The notes: generated from the sequence alone by a model not told the origin. 36,572 nucleotides of DNA from Chara braunii (GCA_003427395.1 BFEA01000031.1:1911854-1948425); one strand, 5' to 3'. Counted from the first letter of the stretch, positions 1-9,731 are shown. Numbers and translations: made by a program.

Positions 1-82
<82 letters not shown>
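1..82. repeat. (TG)n microsatellite with short GA tail
   Basis: An uninterrupted TG dinucleotide run of about 74 bases opens the window and passes into GAGAGAG. It is a simple sequence repeat cut by the window edge, so its full length is unknown. Confidence 0.97.
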
Positions 83-656
83 GGGAGATAATTTGAGGAT
101 GAAGGATTCATAGTTTAGAAAGGAGAGGTGTTTATTAATGAGATTATTGAGTCTTTTCAGATGGAAGATATTCCGGTGGTGGTGACGTTCTTCTATACGA
201 GCGAGGAAGCCAGTAAATGGATGTCAGATCCGGACGAAGAAGAAATCGTCATGGTGAGAACCGAACGGTTAATTTATGTTTCGTCTATCGTTTCCCTGCG
301 AGGGATAGACCATGGTCCTGGCAAGGGAGTTTGATGAACCCCTCTCGCTTGTTCGTTTTTTGCACTTACGTTGCGAGATACATCATCTGTTACGGGCTCG
401 CAAATCGGAGGAGTTATGAAGTATCACACATTTTGGTTTGGTACGGCGATGAATGTTCTCCATATGTCGGGGAGACTCCAAAAGTGAGGTGGTTTTTCTT
501 TTAATGCTCTTGCGCTATAACAAGCTTTATGGTTCATTTGCTTATATCTATCATTATCGGTAAACCCACGATAATAAGTATCATCTATGCAGGCGAAATG
601 CTTTCTTTGGAGATAAATTTGCGAGCGAGGAGCATCGACTTTTTGCGTCGATTAAT
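83..656. other. Unassigned non-repetitive stretch with two short overlapping ORFs
   Basis: Two overlapping plus-strand reading frames lie here (68 codons at 128-334 and 95 codons at 217-504). The first is acidic (a DPDEEE patch) and starts with ATG, but neither resembles a family I recognise and neither has clear splice signals. They may be remnants of an exon or chance ORFs. I see no other signal. Confidence 0.3.
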
Positions 657-957
657 GCTTAATAACTGACATTTCGTTAAAACTGACATTTTTTTCTAAA
701 TTCACGAAAGTGGACTTAATCAAAATTTTCTTGCTCATCGGGTGAGAAAGTGGTTATCTCACTTTGTTCATCTGATGTACCTCAACGTAAAGTGTCGTTA
801 ACATACATTCGATAGTCAGATCATCGGGAGTCACCACGATACCCGATGATGTGATCATCCGACGTCATGAGGACAAAAAAACACTAAAAAATATTGTTTT
901 TCGGTACGCTCTATTTTGTGAATTTAGAAAAAAATGTCAGTTTTAACGAAATGGTAG
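657..957. mobile_element. Foldback (MITE-like) element with 36-bp perfect inverted repeats
   Basis: Bases 670-705 are the exact reverse complement of 918-953 (36 of 36), separated by 212 bp. The similarity continues imperfectly outward for about 12 bp. Inside are two smaller hairpins: GTGAGA/TCTCAC at 742-762 and ATCATCGGG/CCCGATGAT at 820-850. TAAT flanks both ends and could be a short target duplication, but T/A-rich ends make this ambiguous. There is no coding capacity, which fits a non-autonomous DNA transposon. The family is not known to me. Confidence 0.65.
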
Positions 958-1756
958 TTTAATGTGTTTTTTTTTGTGGAGAGATGGACGGTGGCCAACA
1001 TGATTTTACCATTGTAAGATATCTTCTTATTCACGATACACTGGATGTAAGATTGATCGAGGAAGCAGGACGACTCTTGATAGTTTGAGACGGTACGTCG
1101 ACTCAGTGGATTGAGTTCATCGGTATGCTTCGGGATGATCGATGGTTTATTCCAGACTCGCGCTCGAATGTTCGAGTCAATGTGGCTTGAAAGATAAAAT
1201 AGTTTCCTGGTTATACTTTGTATTTTCGTCGTATGAGTAATCTTCAATGTGTCTCTCGAGTAATTGTGAGTATCAATATTACCTCGTTCGGCGATTGATT
1301 TGACATCGTACGGATCTGGGACACTAAGACGCGACAACTGTTTTGGATGAGCAGACCATTCCGAGCCATAGTATGGCGGTTGGCCTCATGGATGGTCGCA
1401 CTCTATGGTACTCGGACGGTTAAGGTTATGCGAGGTGGACGCGTCACGAGTTTGGTTTTTGACGATGTGAACTCGCATGCTTTGACACGTTAGAGGCTCC
1501 GGCTTGCGAGGGGCGTCAGTTGTATCACAACTAGATACACCCCCTGGAGATTTCATTTAGATCATAGAGTTGTTGTACGTCCTGGTGTCCCGTAGAGGGA
1601 GCCACTATATTTTGGCTTCGCAAGGTAACCATTAAAAAAAAAAAAATTATGTAGATAGGACCACAAGATGGATAGTATTCGGATTGCTCCGATAATTTCA
1701 CTATCACGCTCTAACATTGAGGGGTAATTACATGTGCAGACAAAAATATTAGTGTA
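958..1756. other. Unassigned intergenic stretch
   Basis: No supported gene. A 137-codon minus-strand ORF at 924-1337 runs into the foldback arm and has no recognisable domain, so I treat it as chance. An A13 run sits near 1634. Confidence 0.5.
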
Positions 1757-2140
1757 CATTGTCGAGCGAATCGGCCCTCGCCTTTTCTCTCGAACAGGCG
1801 AGAGCCTCCCGACCATTTCACGCAGGAGTTTAAGCAAAACATAACCAAAGAGAGACAACTCGGGGATGACGCATAAATAATCCCGCGAGCCGCCGAGACG
1901 GTCGTCGTCGCGTCGTCCCTTCGCCGCTATAACCCGGTGCGCCAGCTGTACATCCCGCGGTCCCCTACGACAGGATAGGTTAACGAGGGGCATAAGCTTG
2001 CTTCCCTAAGGGGCTGTCATCACCCTTAAGGCCGTATCCCTACCGAGCTACTGACCCACGTGCGGAAGTTTTTACATGCAACTGCAGAGGTGGGTCAGCC
2101 GACGGCGTTTGCTCGTTCGCTTGAGTATAGGTACTCGGAG
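1757..2140 (+). repeat. Dispersed repeat family A, copy 1
   Basis: This segment aligns colinearly, with divergence and indels, to 7138-7437. Shared blocks in order are GTCGAGCG-ATCGG, ACGCAGGA-TTT, GTGCGCCA, CCCCTACGACAGGA-AGG, GAGCTACTGA-CCAC, AAGTTTTT and CTGCAGAGGTGG. Within it TGACCCAC (about 2051) and GTGGGTCA (about 2090) form an 8-bp inverted repeat. It is GC-rich against AT-rich flanks, and no frame is conserved between copies. It is an old transposable-element or SINE-like fragment of unknown class. Confidence 0.6.
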
Positions 2141-3440
2141 TTAAAACGCTTACTGAACTCGGACGTCGTCCGTTCCTTAGGGCGCTGATCTCCTAAGTAC
2201 GAAGCGTACGCCGGTCCACTAGGACGGTCTCAACCAACCGTGAAACCCCAATATCCTAGTCTCTTTTGTCACCAGTTAAAAAGAAAGTTATAACAACCAC
2301 GCATAGTTACAAAGAAAAAACGAATCGACCGTAATTGACAGGATCATATATCCAATATGAAATGATAATTGAATGAATCATAATCATCATTACATAAATC
2401 CAATAACACAATATCAAAATAAAATTCGACCACCCCGGGTCGAATTCCAAAAAAATCATACAGCCGTCAACGAGGAGTTGGCTTTCAACAATCATCTCAA
2501 TGCAGCCGATAAGGTAGTCGGTCTGTCTTAGTTTTGACTTGATAAGATGCACTGCCAAAGTTATTCATTTCATCCTACCCCCGACCTAAGATTGAACACG
2601 CACACACCCGTTTCCATACGTTTTTCAATCTTCTTGGATGACGGACTATTTTGCGGATAATTCTTGATCAGGGGCATTACTTGAGTTGTTGCATGTCTCT
2701 TCCTCTAGGAACTAGGAAGTGGTCTGGGGTACTCCTCCTCCTCGCCCCAGCACAAGACTCGGATCTCAGAAGTTAGGCCGTCTCCACCGAATCGGCAAAA
2801 TAGCCCCCCGTAGAACAGTCCACTCTGGGTCGATAACAGGGTCGGCTCCTAAAGCAATGAACCCTCGCCCCAGATGCTTCATGAAGAAAGAGAATGTGTT
2901 CACCACAGGTAGATTTTCAGATGTCTCATTCGTCTCTTGCCCAAGGTAACTCAAACGGAAATAGTTAGAAAAGATAAAGAATGAGAACCATTTAGACAGA
3001 TAAAAGTCATTAAGGAAAGAAATGATCAGTCTTTGGGAAAAGGCTACGTTCGTTTGACCTTATCTGCTTTATTTGATTCGAATTCGTTTTACTGTGGGCG
3101 CAAAATTGACATTTTTCAAAACAACCAACCCTTCCTGGTATGCAAGCAGGTAAAAAGTCAAAAGAAGGGCAATCTCCTTTGCAAGCATCCTTCTACCTAC
3201 CTGCACAACACGCAGAGACAACAAGTTCAAAAGAAAATCAGTGCAATCCCATGCCCAAGCCAGACCTTTTCATTCACATGCACGATACGCACGACTTTCC
3301 TTTACCTTTTCAACGAGCATTCAATGAACAGGGTCAACCAAAGTGTGGGTTCACACAGGTGTGAAGGGAAATCTGAGTCAATCAACTGACCTTGAGTGAA
3401 TTAGTGTCGAACGCGCCGTGACTCACTAAAAAAAGTCAAG
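2141..3440. other. Unassigned stretch; possible decayed exon near 2766-2954
   Basis: 2260-2560 is AT-rich without signal. On the minus strand, 2766-2954 is a 62-codon frame with a protein-like composition (GRGFIALGADPVIDPEW) that I cannot assign. The plus frame over the same bases is also open. The 118-codon plus ORF at 3033-3389 has no recognisable domain. Nothing else is supported. Confidence 0.3.
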
Positions 3441-3473
3441 TAACATATGCGTGTCGCCGAAGAAACCACAGTC

Positions 3474-3875
3474 CCGAGGTAAGTCTTGGGCCAACCGCTA
3501 GTCCCAATTTACTCTTGAATCGCAAGTCCTACTCGCCGAAGTCCTAAGTGTGAAGATAGTGAGCCGCACTCGTCTCAGAAAAATACTCAGTCTGGTACCA
3601 CGTTAGTCCCAACTGGTCCCAAGCGGTCCCGGATGGTCCCACGCGGTTCTAGGTGGTCCCATGCTGTCAAGCACTTCGTCGAATGACTATTGAGTCGAAA
3701 ACCATTTCTGCCACACTTCTCAAAAAAATAAAACCCGTGCGAAATCTCAAAACCGCATGCGTCGAGACTGCAGCAAATGACCGCCTGCGTTCCACGTCAG
3801 TCCCAACTGAACCCAGACAGTCCCAAGTAGTCCAGTCCCACTGCAACAAGTGTTGGGTAGTCCCAACTACAAAAC
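3474..3875. repeat. Degenerate ~10-bp minisatellite (GTCCCAAnnG)
   Basis: Between 3596 and 3665 the motif GGTCCC recurs about every 10 bases (AACTGGTCCC, AAGCGGTCCC, GGATGGTCCC, ACGCGGTTCT, AGGTGGTCCC). Sparser copies of AGTCCCAA occur from about 3510 and again at 3797-3870. The array is too degenerate to be coding, and short ORFs through it are artefacts. Confidence 0.7.
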
Positions 3876-4019
3876 ATTTATCTTATATGCCGCATAAAAA
3901 AAAAATAATAATAATAAACTCGTCCGTCTCACTCAGATTTCGTACCGTCGCATACCGTTAACCGCCACCATGTCACGCTGCTGCTGCCGTACACGCCAAT
4001 GGTAGCAGACCTTCATCAA

Positions 4020-4345
4020 GAAAAGCAAACGCCACGCCGCAAAAAAAAAATTTTCGTATCGTAAAATAAACCTCCATTCCACGCCGCATGTCCCATCGTC
4101 GTGCCGCAATTCCGTTGCTGTGTCGAACCCTCGTCGGAAAATGGCATCGGGTCGCCATGCCGTACCACAGTGAAAAAAAAAAAAAAAAAGCGCAGCGCTT
4201 CGCCGTGCTGTACCACCGTAAAAAAAAACATCATTGCTTCGCCGTGTCGTACCACAGTAAAAAAAACGATAGCACTTCGTTGCGTTGTACTACCGTAAAA
4301 AAAAAAAACGGCAGCGTCACCCATAAAAAGTGTCGTCGACGGCAG
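4020..4345. repeat. ~50-bp tandem repeat with embedded A-tracts
   Basis: At least three clear units carry the order GCTTCGCCGTG-TGTACCAC-GTAAAAAAAA (A-tracts at about 4172-4188, 4221-4228, 4258-4266 and 4296-4307), with degenerate CACGCCGC or CGTCGTGCC units upstream and downstream. The A-tract length varies between units. ORFs rich in lysine or phenylalanine across it come from the A-tracts. Confidence 0.75.
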
Positions 4346-5423
4346 CTTCACCCTTCAAAATAAAGGTGTCATGCCGACGCCGCGGTATTTCGGCAGCATA
4401 ACCCTACAAAAATGGTTTATGGTTGCCAAAAATATCGGTCGGCACACCTCCACCAGTTGTTGTGCTCCCCGTCACTCCTTGCCACGCTGCGCTGCCGCTC
4501 CTCACCACGCTGCCGCAGAGTCCCCCTTGAGACCAACCTGCCAAGGGGTGGAGTATAGTGCTTCAGCCAAGGCTATGGTTGTCTCCTCCCTTGCCATGCT
4601 CCTTTGCTGTCCTCCATCTCCACCGGCAGCACTCCTGCCTCCTCTCAATGACTCCCGCAATGAGGCAAGTGTGCTGTCACACACTGACAGCTGGAGGCAA
4701 GTGTGAGGCAGCTGGGGGACACCTGCCTCTTTCGTAGTGGCTGAGGAGGGCAGCAGCAGCCTCAGCTGCCCCCAGACAAAATTCGTCATTTGCCTGGTAC
4801 CTTACCCAAGGAGAGGGGCATGTGAGCTTTAAAGTGAATGGGGAAAAAAATCGTTTCATATGTGAAAAATGCGAAAAATGTGGTAAGAAAAAATATGTTT
4901 TTTTATACGTGATGTAGTAAGAGAAATCAATAATGGTATGTTGAAGGGATACATTTTTTTTAATATATAAGCTTGAAAAAAAAAAGTTCGTAAAAAATGT
5001 GGGGGGAAAATGAGAGAAAAAAATGAGGTTTCTGCGAACATATGTTTATGTGAACTTAAGATAAAATTGAAAAGGTTTGTGTACACACACATTGTTAAGA
5101 ATCCACAAGATGCACGAGAGTTGCAAAAAATTTACAAGACGCCACAATAATGTGCAATTTTTCGTGTATGCCAAAGGTGTGAGGAATATGCAATGAGACA
5201 ATTATGAGTTTGAAGTAGTGTATACGAAAAGAAACAATTGTACTGAGTACAGAATAAACAACTGTACTGAAAGTATGCAGAGCAAAATATATGGAAATAG
5301 GATTTGCAAACCAAGGAGGGTGAAATCGAAATGAAAAAATTGAGAATAGTTTTGTAGTTCCGAAAAAAAATTATAAATTGTCATTGTTTATACTAAGAGG
5401 TAACTTCAGTAGAGTCATAAAAA
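4346..5423. other. Unassigned: CT-rich then AT-rich sequence
   Basis: 4440-4740 is a C/T-rich stretch with GCCGC and CTGCC words but no sustained frame on either strand that resembles a protein. 4830-5400 is AT-rich with no detectable repeat or gene. Confidence 0.5.
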
Positions 5424-5564
5424 CGAGTTATAATTGCACTATGGGAAAAATGCAATTTGCAATTGCAGTTCGGGCACCCTACCTGGCCAGAAAGCTGAGT
5501 TGTATACACTGCCCAAACTGCAATTTGAGACTGTATCTTTGACCCATTGTGCAATTATAACTTA
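5424..5564. mobile_element. Short foldback MITE with nested inverted repeats
   Basis: The outer arms AGTTATAATTGCAC (5426-5439) and GTGCAATTATAACT (5549-5562) are perfectly complementary. The inner arms 5461-5476 and 5510-5525 (AATTGCAGTTCGGGCA against TGCCCAAACTGCAATT) pair with one mismatch. The whole ~140-bp segment folds into one long hairpin with a ~33-base loop. No ORF. This fits a non-autonomous foldback DNA transposon; the family is unknown. Confidence 0.7.
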
Positions 5565-5682
5565 TTTAATTTCCTATTATACTAATTAGCCCTAGTTGCT
5601 TAAAATTTGAGAGATGTGTTAATAAAAGGTTTGCAAGGGCATTGAATGATATGATTAAGTTTCTTTCATGGAGTTGTCACTT

Positions 5683-5907
5683 AAACTTGTTGTTCGTAAA
5701 ACATTTATGGATAAAACTCAATTGGACTGAGAAGTGGGTAGCAGTGAAATGAAAGAATGAAAGAGTGTGAGGGATGACCTATGACCTGTCTCTTATACAC
5801 ATCTAAACTTGTTGTTCGTAAAACATTTATGGATAAAACTCAATTGGACTGAGAAGTGGGTAGCAGTGAAATGAAAGAATGAAAGAGTGTGAGGGATGAC
5901 CTATGAC
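5683..5907 (+). repeat. ~103-bp near-identical direct duplication flanking a Tn5 mosaic end
   Basis: Bases 5683-5786 are repeated at 5806-5907. As I read them, the copies differ only by one A in two short A runs. The two copies are joined by exactly the 19-base Tn5 transposase mosaic end. This is the pattern expected when adapter-containing reads from a transposase-based library are assembled. The genomic locus probably contains a single copy. Confidence 0.85.
5787..5805. other. Tn5 mosaic-end (transposase library adapter) sequence
   Basis: CTGTCTCTTATACACATCT is an exact match to the 19-base hyperactive Tn5 mosaic end used in transposase-based sequencing libraries. It is laboratory sequence left in the assembly, not part of the organism's genome. 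Confidence 0.93.
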
Positions 5908-5928
5908 ATTGAAGAAATGTTTAGCAAG

Positions 5929-5971
5929 CCCCCACTACTCGATGAAAAGGGTAATTGGTTGGGTAGTGGGG
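5929..5971. repeat. 9-bp inverted repeat hairpin
   Basis: CCCCACTAC (5930-5938) and GTAGTGGGG (5963-5971) are perfectly complementary around a 24-base loop. It is an isolated small hairpin with no assigned role. Confidence 0.45.
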
Positions 5972-6127
5972 TTCTTTGCAAAAAAAATGCACAAGAAAAT
6001 CTATGTAAAGAGACGACGGAAATGTGTATCATGAGCAATTAGTGGAAATAAAATTTTCATTAATTAGATTTCTATGGATTTTGAGTTTGACAATACATAC
6101 TTGTATAGTTTGTGGGAATGAAGACGT

Positions 6128-6303
6128 GAAGACAATCACAAGACCAATAATGAAGAAGAAGTTGACATGAGCCTTACTTTTATGGTGTAATCAACTTCCT
6201 CCCAACACTCCCTCGAAGCATACTGTTGAGGAAACCCAATCCTTCTCCTCATACAACACTCAGATTGAGGAAAAACTCTATCGTGTTCTATGCTTTTATC
6301 CGA
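6128..6303 (+). repeat. Dispersed repeat family D, copy 1 (inverted relative to copy 2)
   Basis: From GAAGACAATCACAAGACCAA to the start of the inverted repeat at 6304, this segment is about 90% identical by eye to the reverse complement of 16266-16441. It includes the string TGATTACACCAT/ATGGTGTAATCA and the motif GATTGAGGAAAAACT. The two copies lie 10 kb apart in opposite orientation. It is non-coding and probably the terminal part of a longer mobile element. Confidence 0.75.
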
Positions 6304-6837
6304 GGTACGAAACGACAGGGGCTGTTCATCCCGCCTAGCTTGATACTTGAACGAACCGACCCCGGGGTAGGGATCCTGGATTTCCTTGAGACTAGGATCA
6401 TGGTCTTCGAAACCCAGGCGACAATTTTGATGACTTACAAATTCAAGAATGCGGCTGCTATCTGGGATGAACAGCCCCTGCCGTTTCGTACCTACAAGGA
6501 GTTTTCTTCATATGGCCCGAAGGCGGCCAAGTTTGCGATTGTTGCCAATACAATACAACGTATTGCTATGAATACCAACGACCTTGTGTGCTGGAATGTC
6601 TTCACCCTGTAGGAGGAACTCAAGAAATTGAGAATTCCAAACCACACGGTTAAGGCAGGTATCAAATGGATGAAAAGGCGGGATAGCCTTGAGCTATGGG
6701 ATCGAATTTATAAAGCTATTGATGAAGGGGAAAAAAAAAACCATCGGGGGTCGACGCCTATTCCGCAGGGCCAACGGCTACTGGATTCTGGAGCAGCTGG
6801 TTGGGATCGGCAAAGCCTGGGGAATAAGCGGTTGTGA
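6226..6837 (+). pseudogene. Long plus-strand reading frame with one in-frame stop (unrecognised)
   Basis: The frame opens near 6226 with TTG rather than ATG, and runs 128 codons to a TAG at 6610-6612. It continues in the same frame for a further 75 codons to 6837, so about 203 codons carry a single internal stop. The first in-frame ATG is inside (…RIMVFETQ…). The part after the stop (KWMKRRDSLELWDRIYKAIDEGEKK) has the composition of a helical protein segment. The first ~25 codons belong to repeat family D, and a 29-bp inverted repeat is embedded, so this is more likely the decayed body of a mobile element than a host gene. I recognise no domain. Confidence 0.3.
6304..6492. repeat. 29-bp inverted repeat (one mismatch) enclosing 131 bp
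   Basis: GGTACGAAACG at 6304 begins a 29-base arm whose reverse complement ends at 6492 (CGTTTCGTACC), with a single mismatch. The arms start at the very point where the similarity between the two family D copies ends. That suggests either a foldback element inserted into D or the internal termini of a nested element. Confidence 0.65.
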
Positions 6838-7137
6838 AGTAGTCTGAGGTCGACTGACGAACGCAGGTGTGAACGGTGGGAATTATTACTGCTTCGTTGG
6901 ACTGGTTTCAGGCGTAGTTTTGTCGTTTTTTGCAAGGAATGGTGGTGTACGCTGCCTCGGATAATATTTTTTTTGGAATTGTGTTAAAATATGTGAGAGA
7001 TAAAATACGATCGTCAAATCTAGGAAGTGCTCCCTGCGGGGGCCGACTTAGGCCTAGTAGATTGAAGCATGGCCGAGGGATATATTTTCATGGGTTAATG
7101 GGGCTGAAGGCTCATATGGGCCTACTGCCTTGAGCAC
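6838..7137. other. Unassigned stretch between ORF remnant and repeat A
   Basis: No gene, repeat or regulatory signal that I can support. The 67-codon ORF at 6930-7133 lacks recognisable features. Confidence 0.4.
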
Positions 7138-7437
7138 GCTGTCGAGCGTATCGGTCCCGCATGGGGACCCTCCCGGCCGCGTCACGCAGGATTTTGCAGG
7201 ACTTTGTCGCAGAGCGTTTTGACCGCTCTGGCCGAGTGCGCCAACCGTACCTCTCGTGAGCCCCTACGACAGGACAGGGTCATGCGAGGCACCGCTTACC
7301 TCCACCTGCGGGAGCTGTCACCATCCCTTAGATGGGCGTATCCCCGCCGAGCTACTGAACCACATGCGAAAGTTTTTCGTATGCAATTGCAGAGGTGGCC
7401 CAGCCGAGCGCGTTTCTCGTTCGCTGTAGCATAGGGG
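7138..7437 (+). repeat. Dispersed repeat family A, copy 2
   Basis: Colinear with 1757-2140 in the same orientation; the shared anchors are listed there. This copy is shorter and lacks the segment around 1840-1900. The inner hairpin CATGCGAAA…TTTCGTATG at about 7361-7383 is better conserved here than in copy 1. Reading frames are not shared between copies, so it is not a coding repeat. Confidence 0.6.
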
Positions 7438-7644
7438 GTTACACGAGGTCGAACGCCCGAAAAATCGAACCCGTACACGAATCGACGTATTTGGGGGGCT
7501 GAGGTCCCAAACGCGACTCGGTGCCGGTCGACTACGACGCATCACACACACCACGCGTTACACCACAACACTCACATTTACCCACACATGGAAAAACACA
7601 AAACAAACAGAACATCACAACACTCCTAGTCCCTTCAGTATCAG
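7438..7644. other. Unassigned linker between repeats A and B
   Basis: Contains GAACGCCCGAAAAATCGAACCC, a purine/CG-rich word set, and a CA-rich tract at 7548-7625. No gene. Confidence 0.35.
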
Positions 7645-7950
7645 ACCCATAACTTCATGTCGCGAGAATCAGGTAGGCACCGCGCGCTGGACTTTTGTAT
7701 AAGAGTCGTGCGCACGCATGGCCTCCTCATATCGGCCAGCCATGCGGGCATTCGCAAGCATTTGCGTTGATGGGGTACTATGTGGTACTCGTAGCCTCGC
7801 GACCCTTGATAATTTCGAAGGTCGCGTTCGACACTCAAGTGTCGGCTGACAGGCGCTTTGAGGGGTAATCTCTCGACGCCAGACAACCACCATGTGCGGT
7901 TGAAGACCACACCCTCTTCTGCACCCTGTGCAGAGGGGTTGAGTAGACAG
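7645..7950 (+). repeat. Dispersed repeat family B, copy 1
   Basis: Colinear but diverged direct repeat of 8277-8570. Shared blocks in order are CCATAACTT, GCGCG…TTTGTATAAG (TTAGTATAAG), CATATC--CCA-C-ATGCGG, ACTATGTG-T-C, GGTCGC--TCGA-ACTCA and TCTTTTGCACCCTG/TCTTCTGCACCCTG. Overlapping minus-strand ORFs exist but do not correspond between copies. An ancient duplicated mobile-element fragment. Confidence 0.55.
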
Positions 7951-8276
7951 CTTTAGGGCTGTCGCGGTAGCCAAAATCAAGGGGTTTGACTTTGACGGCT
8001 ACCACGGACTACAACGTCCAACCATGATAACTTAAAAGGAGGAAGCAACTGCAAATAGTCTAATAGCCGTCCCAACTGGAAGGGGTAGGCCAACGCGAAG
8101 GGTGCGCATGGGTAAGGCCCAAAAACAGGCCCGTAGGTCGCCCGACGTTCGAGATGTTGAAGACTCGTATGCGGGGCCCCATAGGCCGATTAGGGATGAT
8201 TCCCTGCCTACACGTCGCTTCGCGCGGCCGAAGCTCGAGCCTACTGGCCATAACGTGCTTTTGCTTTCTCCGCTTG
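7951..8276. other. Spacer between the two repeat B copies
   Basis: Contains the short inverted repeat GCGGTAGCC/GGCTACCACG around 7962-8008 and two overlapping ~60-codon ORFs on opposite strands with no recognisable product. Confidence 0.35.
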
Positions 8277-8570
8277 ACCCATAACTTTAGAGCGTGGAAA
8301 TCGATAAGTGTTGCGCGTATGGTTTAGTATAAGGCCGCGCGGATGCAGGCCCCACGCATATCAACCAACAATGCGGATTTGCGCACGCAGTCGTGATGTC
8401 GACGCACTATGTGATGCCCATACACGAGTGGCCTTTTTTTGAGCCATGGGGTCGCTCTCGATACTCAGGCGTTGGTTGAAGCGCACGCTAAGGGGGGTAA
8501 ACCTTTAACAAGCGCAAGACCGGCGTGAGGGCCTTACCATCTTTTGCACCCTGAGGTGGCCCAAAGGGTG
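8277..8570 (+). repeat. Dispersed repeat family B, copy 2
   Basis: Second, more diverged copy of the 7645-7950 segment in direct orientation, about 630 bp downstream. It ends with the shared TTGCACCCTG block. See copy 1 for the anchors. Confidence 0.55.
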
Positions 8571-8618
8571 CGCGGTAAGATGGTCCCTAGGGCAGGAAGG
8601 AATTCGGAGCGGTGGTGA

Positions 8619-8867
8619 GTTGTCTGGCGCATCACCAGCGACACGCTAATCCTTCCGCCCGAAACTTTATCGTTCCACCAAAATAACCTCAACAAGGATG
8701 AAAAACAAATCCTCTTAACACTATCGGAAGAAAATACCTTCAATGTTAGTCTGGGGCTTGGGACGTTCCGGACAAGGATCTTGGTTTCCAGGCTTGGGAC
8801 AATTGCCCTACCACACGAAGTCAAGGAGAATAGAAGGACGCAAGCGTGTGGTCGCATAGCCCCATAA
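8619..8867 (+). other. Open frame without ATG, possible exon remnant
   Basis: A plus-strand frame is open for 82 codons (8619-8864, TAA at 8865). It has a protein-like composition (LPPETLSFHQNNLNKDEKQILLTLSEENTF) and no ATG. The opposite strand is also open for 151 codons (8534-8989). At most one of the two is real. I recognise neither. The plus frame has the more globular composition, and the minus frame would be mostly Ser/Leu/Arg. Confidence 0.22.
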
Positions 8868-9540
8868 GGGTTACCCGAGCATACGCTTACTTCGATTATC
8901 ACATCATCGGGCTGGGAAAAAAACAATCTCACCCATAACAACAGGCTGTGGGGTAGTACACTCTCACAACAGTTGTGTGGTTTGCCCATCTGAATTCAAA
9001 ACATAATCACTCAATCATGAGTCAAATGAGACTCTTCCATACATACCTGCAATCATATACACAACATTCAAANAACATCACNCGNGCTAAAANGGGTCAA
9101 CTTTTCAGCCTCCTGCAACTCACACCCTGCCTTATGCACTCAAGCCCAACCATTTCCCCATCAATCCTTAACAAAGGTACTCAGTCTTTCAGAAATGACC
9201 CTTTATAAAGAAGCTGGGTGAAAACCCAAAGAAACACACAAATCCTGGCAAGGGCCAAGGCCTTAGGTTGAGAGGCAGGAAAAATAGGAAAGTTGAGTCG
9301 TAAACCGATGAATCGGCAACCGACCTGTTATCAGTGATAACAGACAAGTGATCCCTTCGTAGAATCAGGCCGAACAATTTGAGCCTACAATCGGATGTGA
9401 AAACCTGCATCACAGTATTGGTCAAAGAGAACCACTACTATGTTCAACCCAAGTAGAGGATAGTTCCCCAATTTGTACCCTAGCTCCTCTATCAGTCTCA
9501 CGTTCAACTTCCCTCACTAACGCCGAGTCACTGAGAAAAT
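8868..9540. other. Unassigned stretch with ambiguous bases
   Basis: Single N calls at 9073, 9082, 9085 and 9093 mark low-quality consensus. No gene or repeat that I can support. Confidence 0.5.
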
Positions 9541-9731
9541 TGGCAGCATCTCCCCTATCTAGGGTGGATTTGTCAAGTCTCTCTTGGCTAATAATAATCT
9601 AACTCCCTAAATTCTGTGAAATTTCGGCAGCGCTTCCCGTAGGAAAAGTGCCTTTCCAGAATTTCTAAGAGTCAAAAAAATGACTAACTTTTTCAGATTT
9701 GCAGAAATTTCGGCAGCGCTTCCCGTAGGAA
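9541..9731 (+). repeat. 28-bp exact direct repeat plus a degenerate third copy (GGCAGC words)
   Basis: A 28-base segment at 9618-9645 (core TTTCGGCAGCGCTTCCCGTA) recurs exactly at 9704-9731. A looser version (AATTGGCAGCATCTCCCCTA) lies at about 9545-9565. From memory, similar TTTCGGCAG-TCCC words are frequent in LTRs or leaders of plant LTR retrotransposons. That is an association, not proof. Confidence 0.65.

Noticed and set aside
1757-2140. rRNA fragment
   Set aside because: The GC-rich stem-forming sequence suggested rRNA, but no conserved 5S, 5.8S, 18S or 28S motif that I know is present.
4016-4363. Lys-rich and Phe-rich ORFs
   Set aside because: Generated by A-tracts of the tandem repeat.
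5683-5907. Biological tandem duplication
   Set aside because: The junction is the Tn5 mosaic end used in library preparation, so it is best explained as an artefact.
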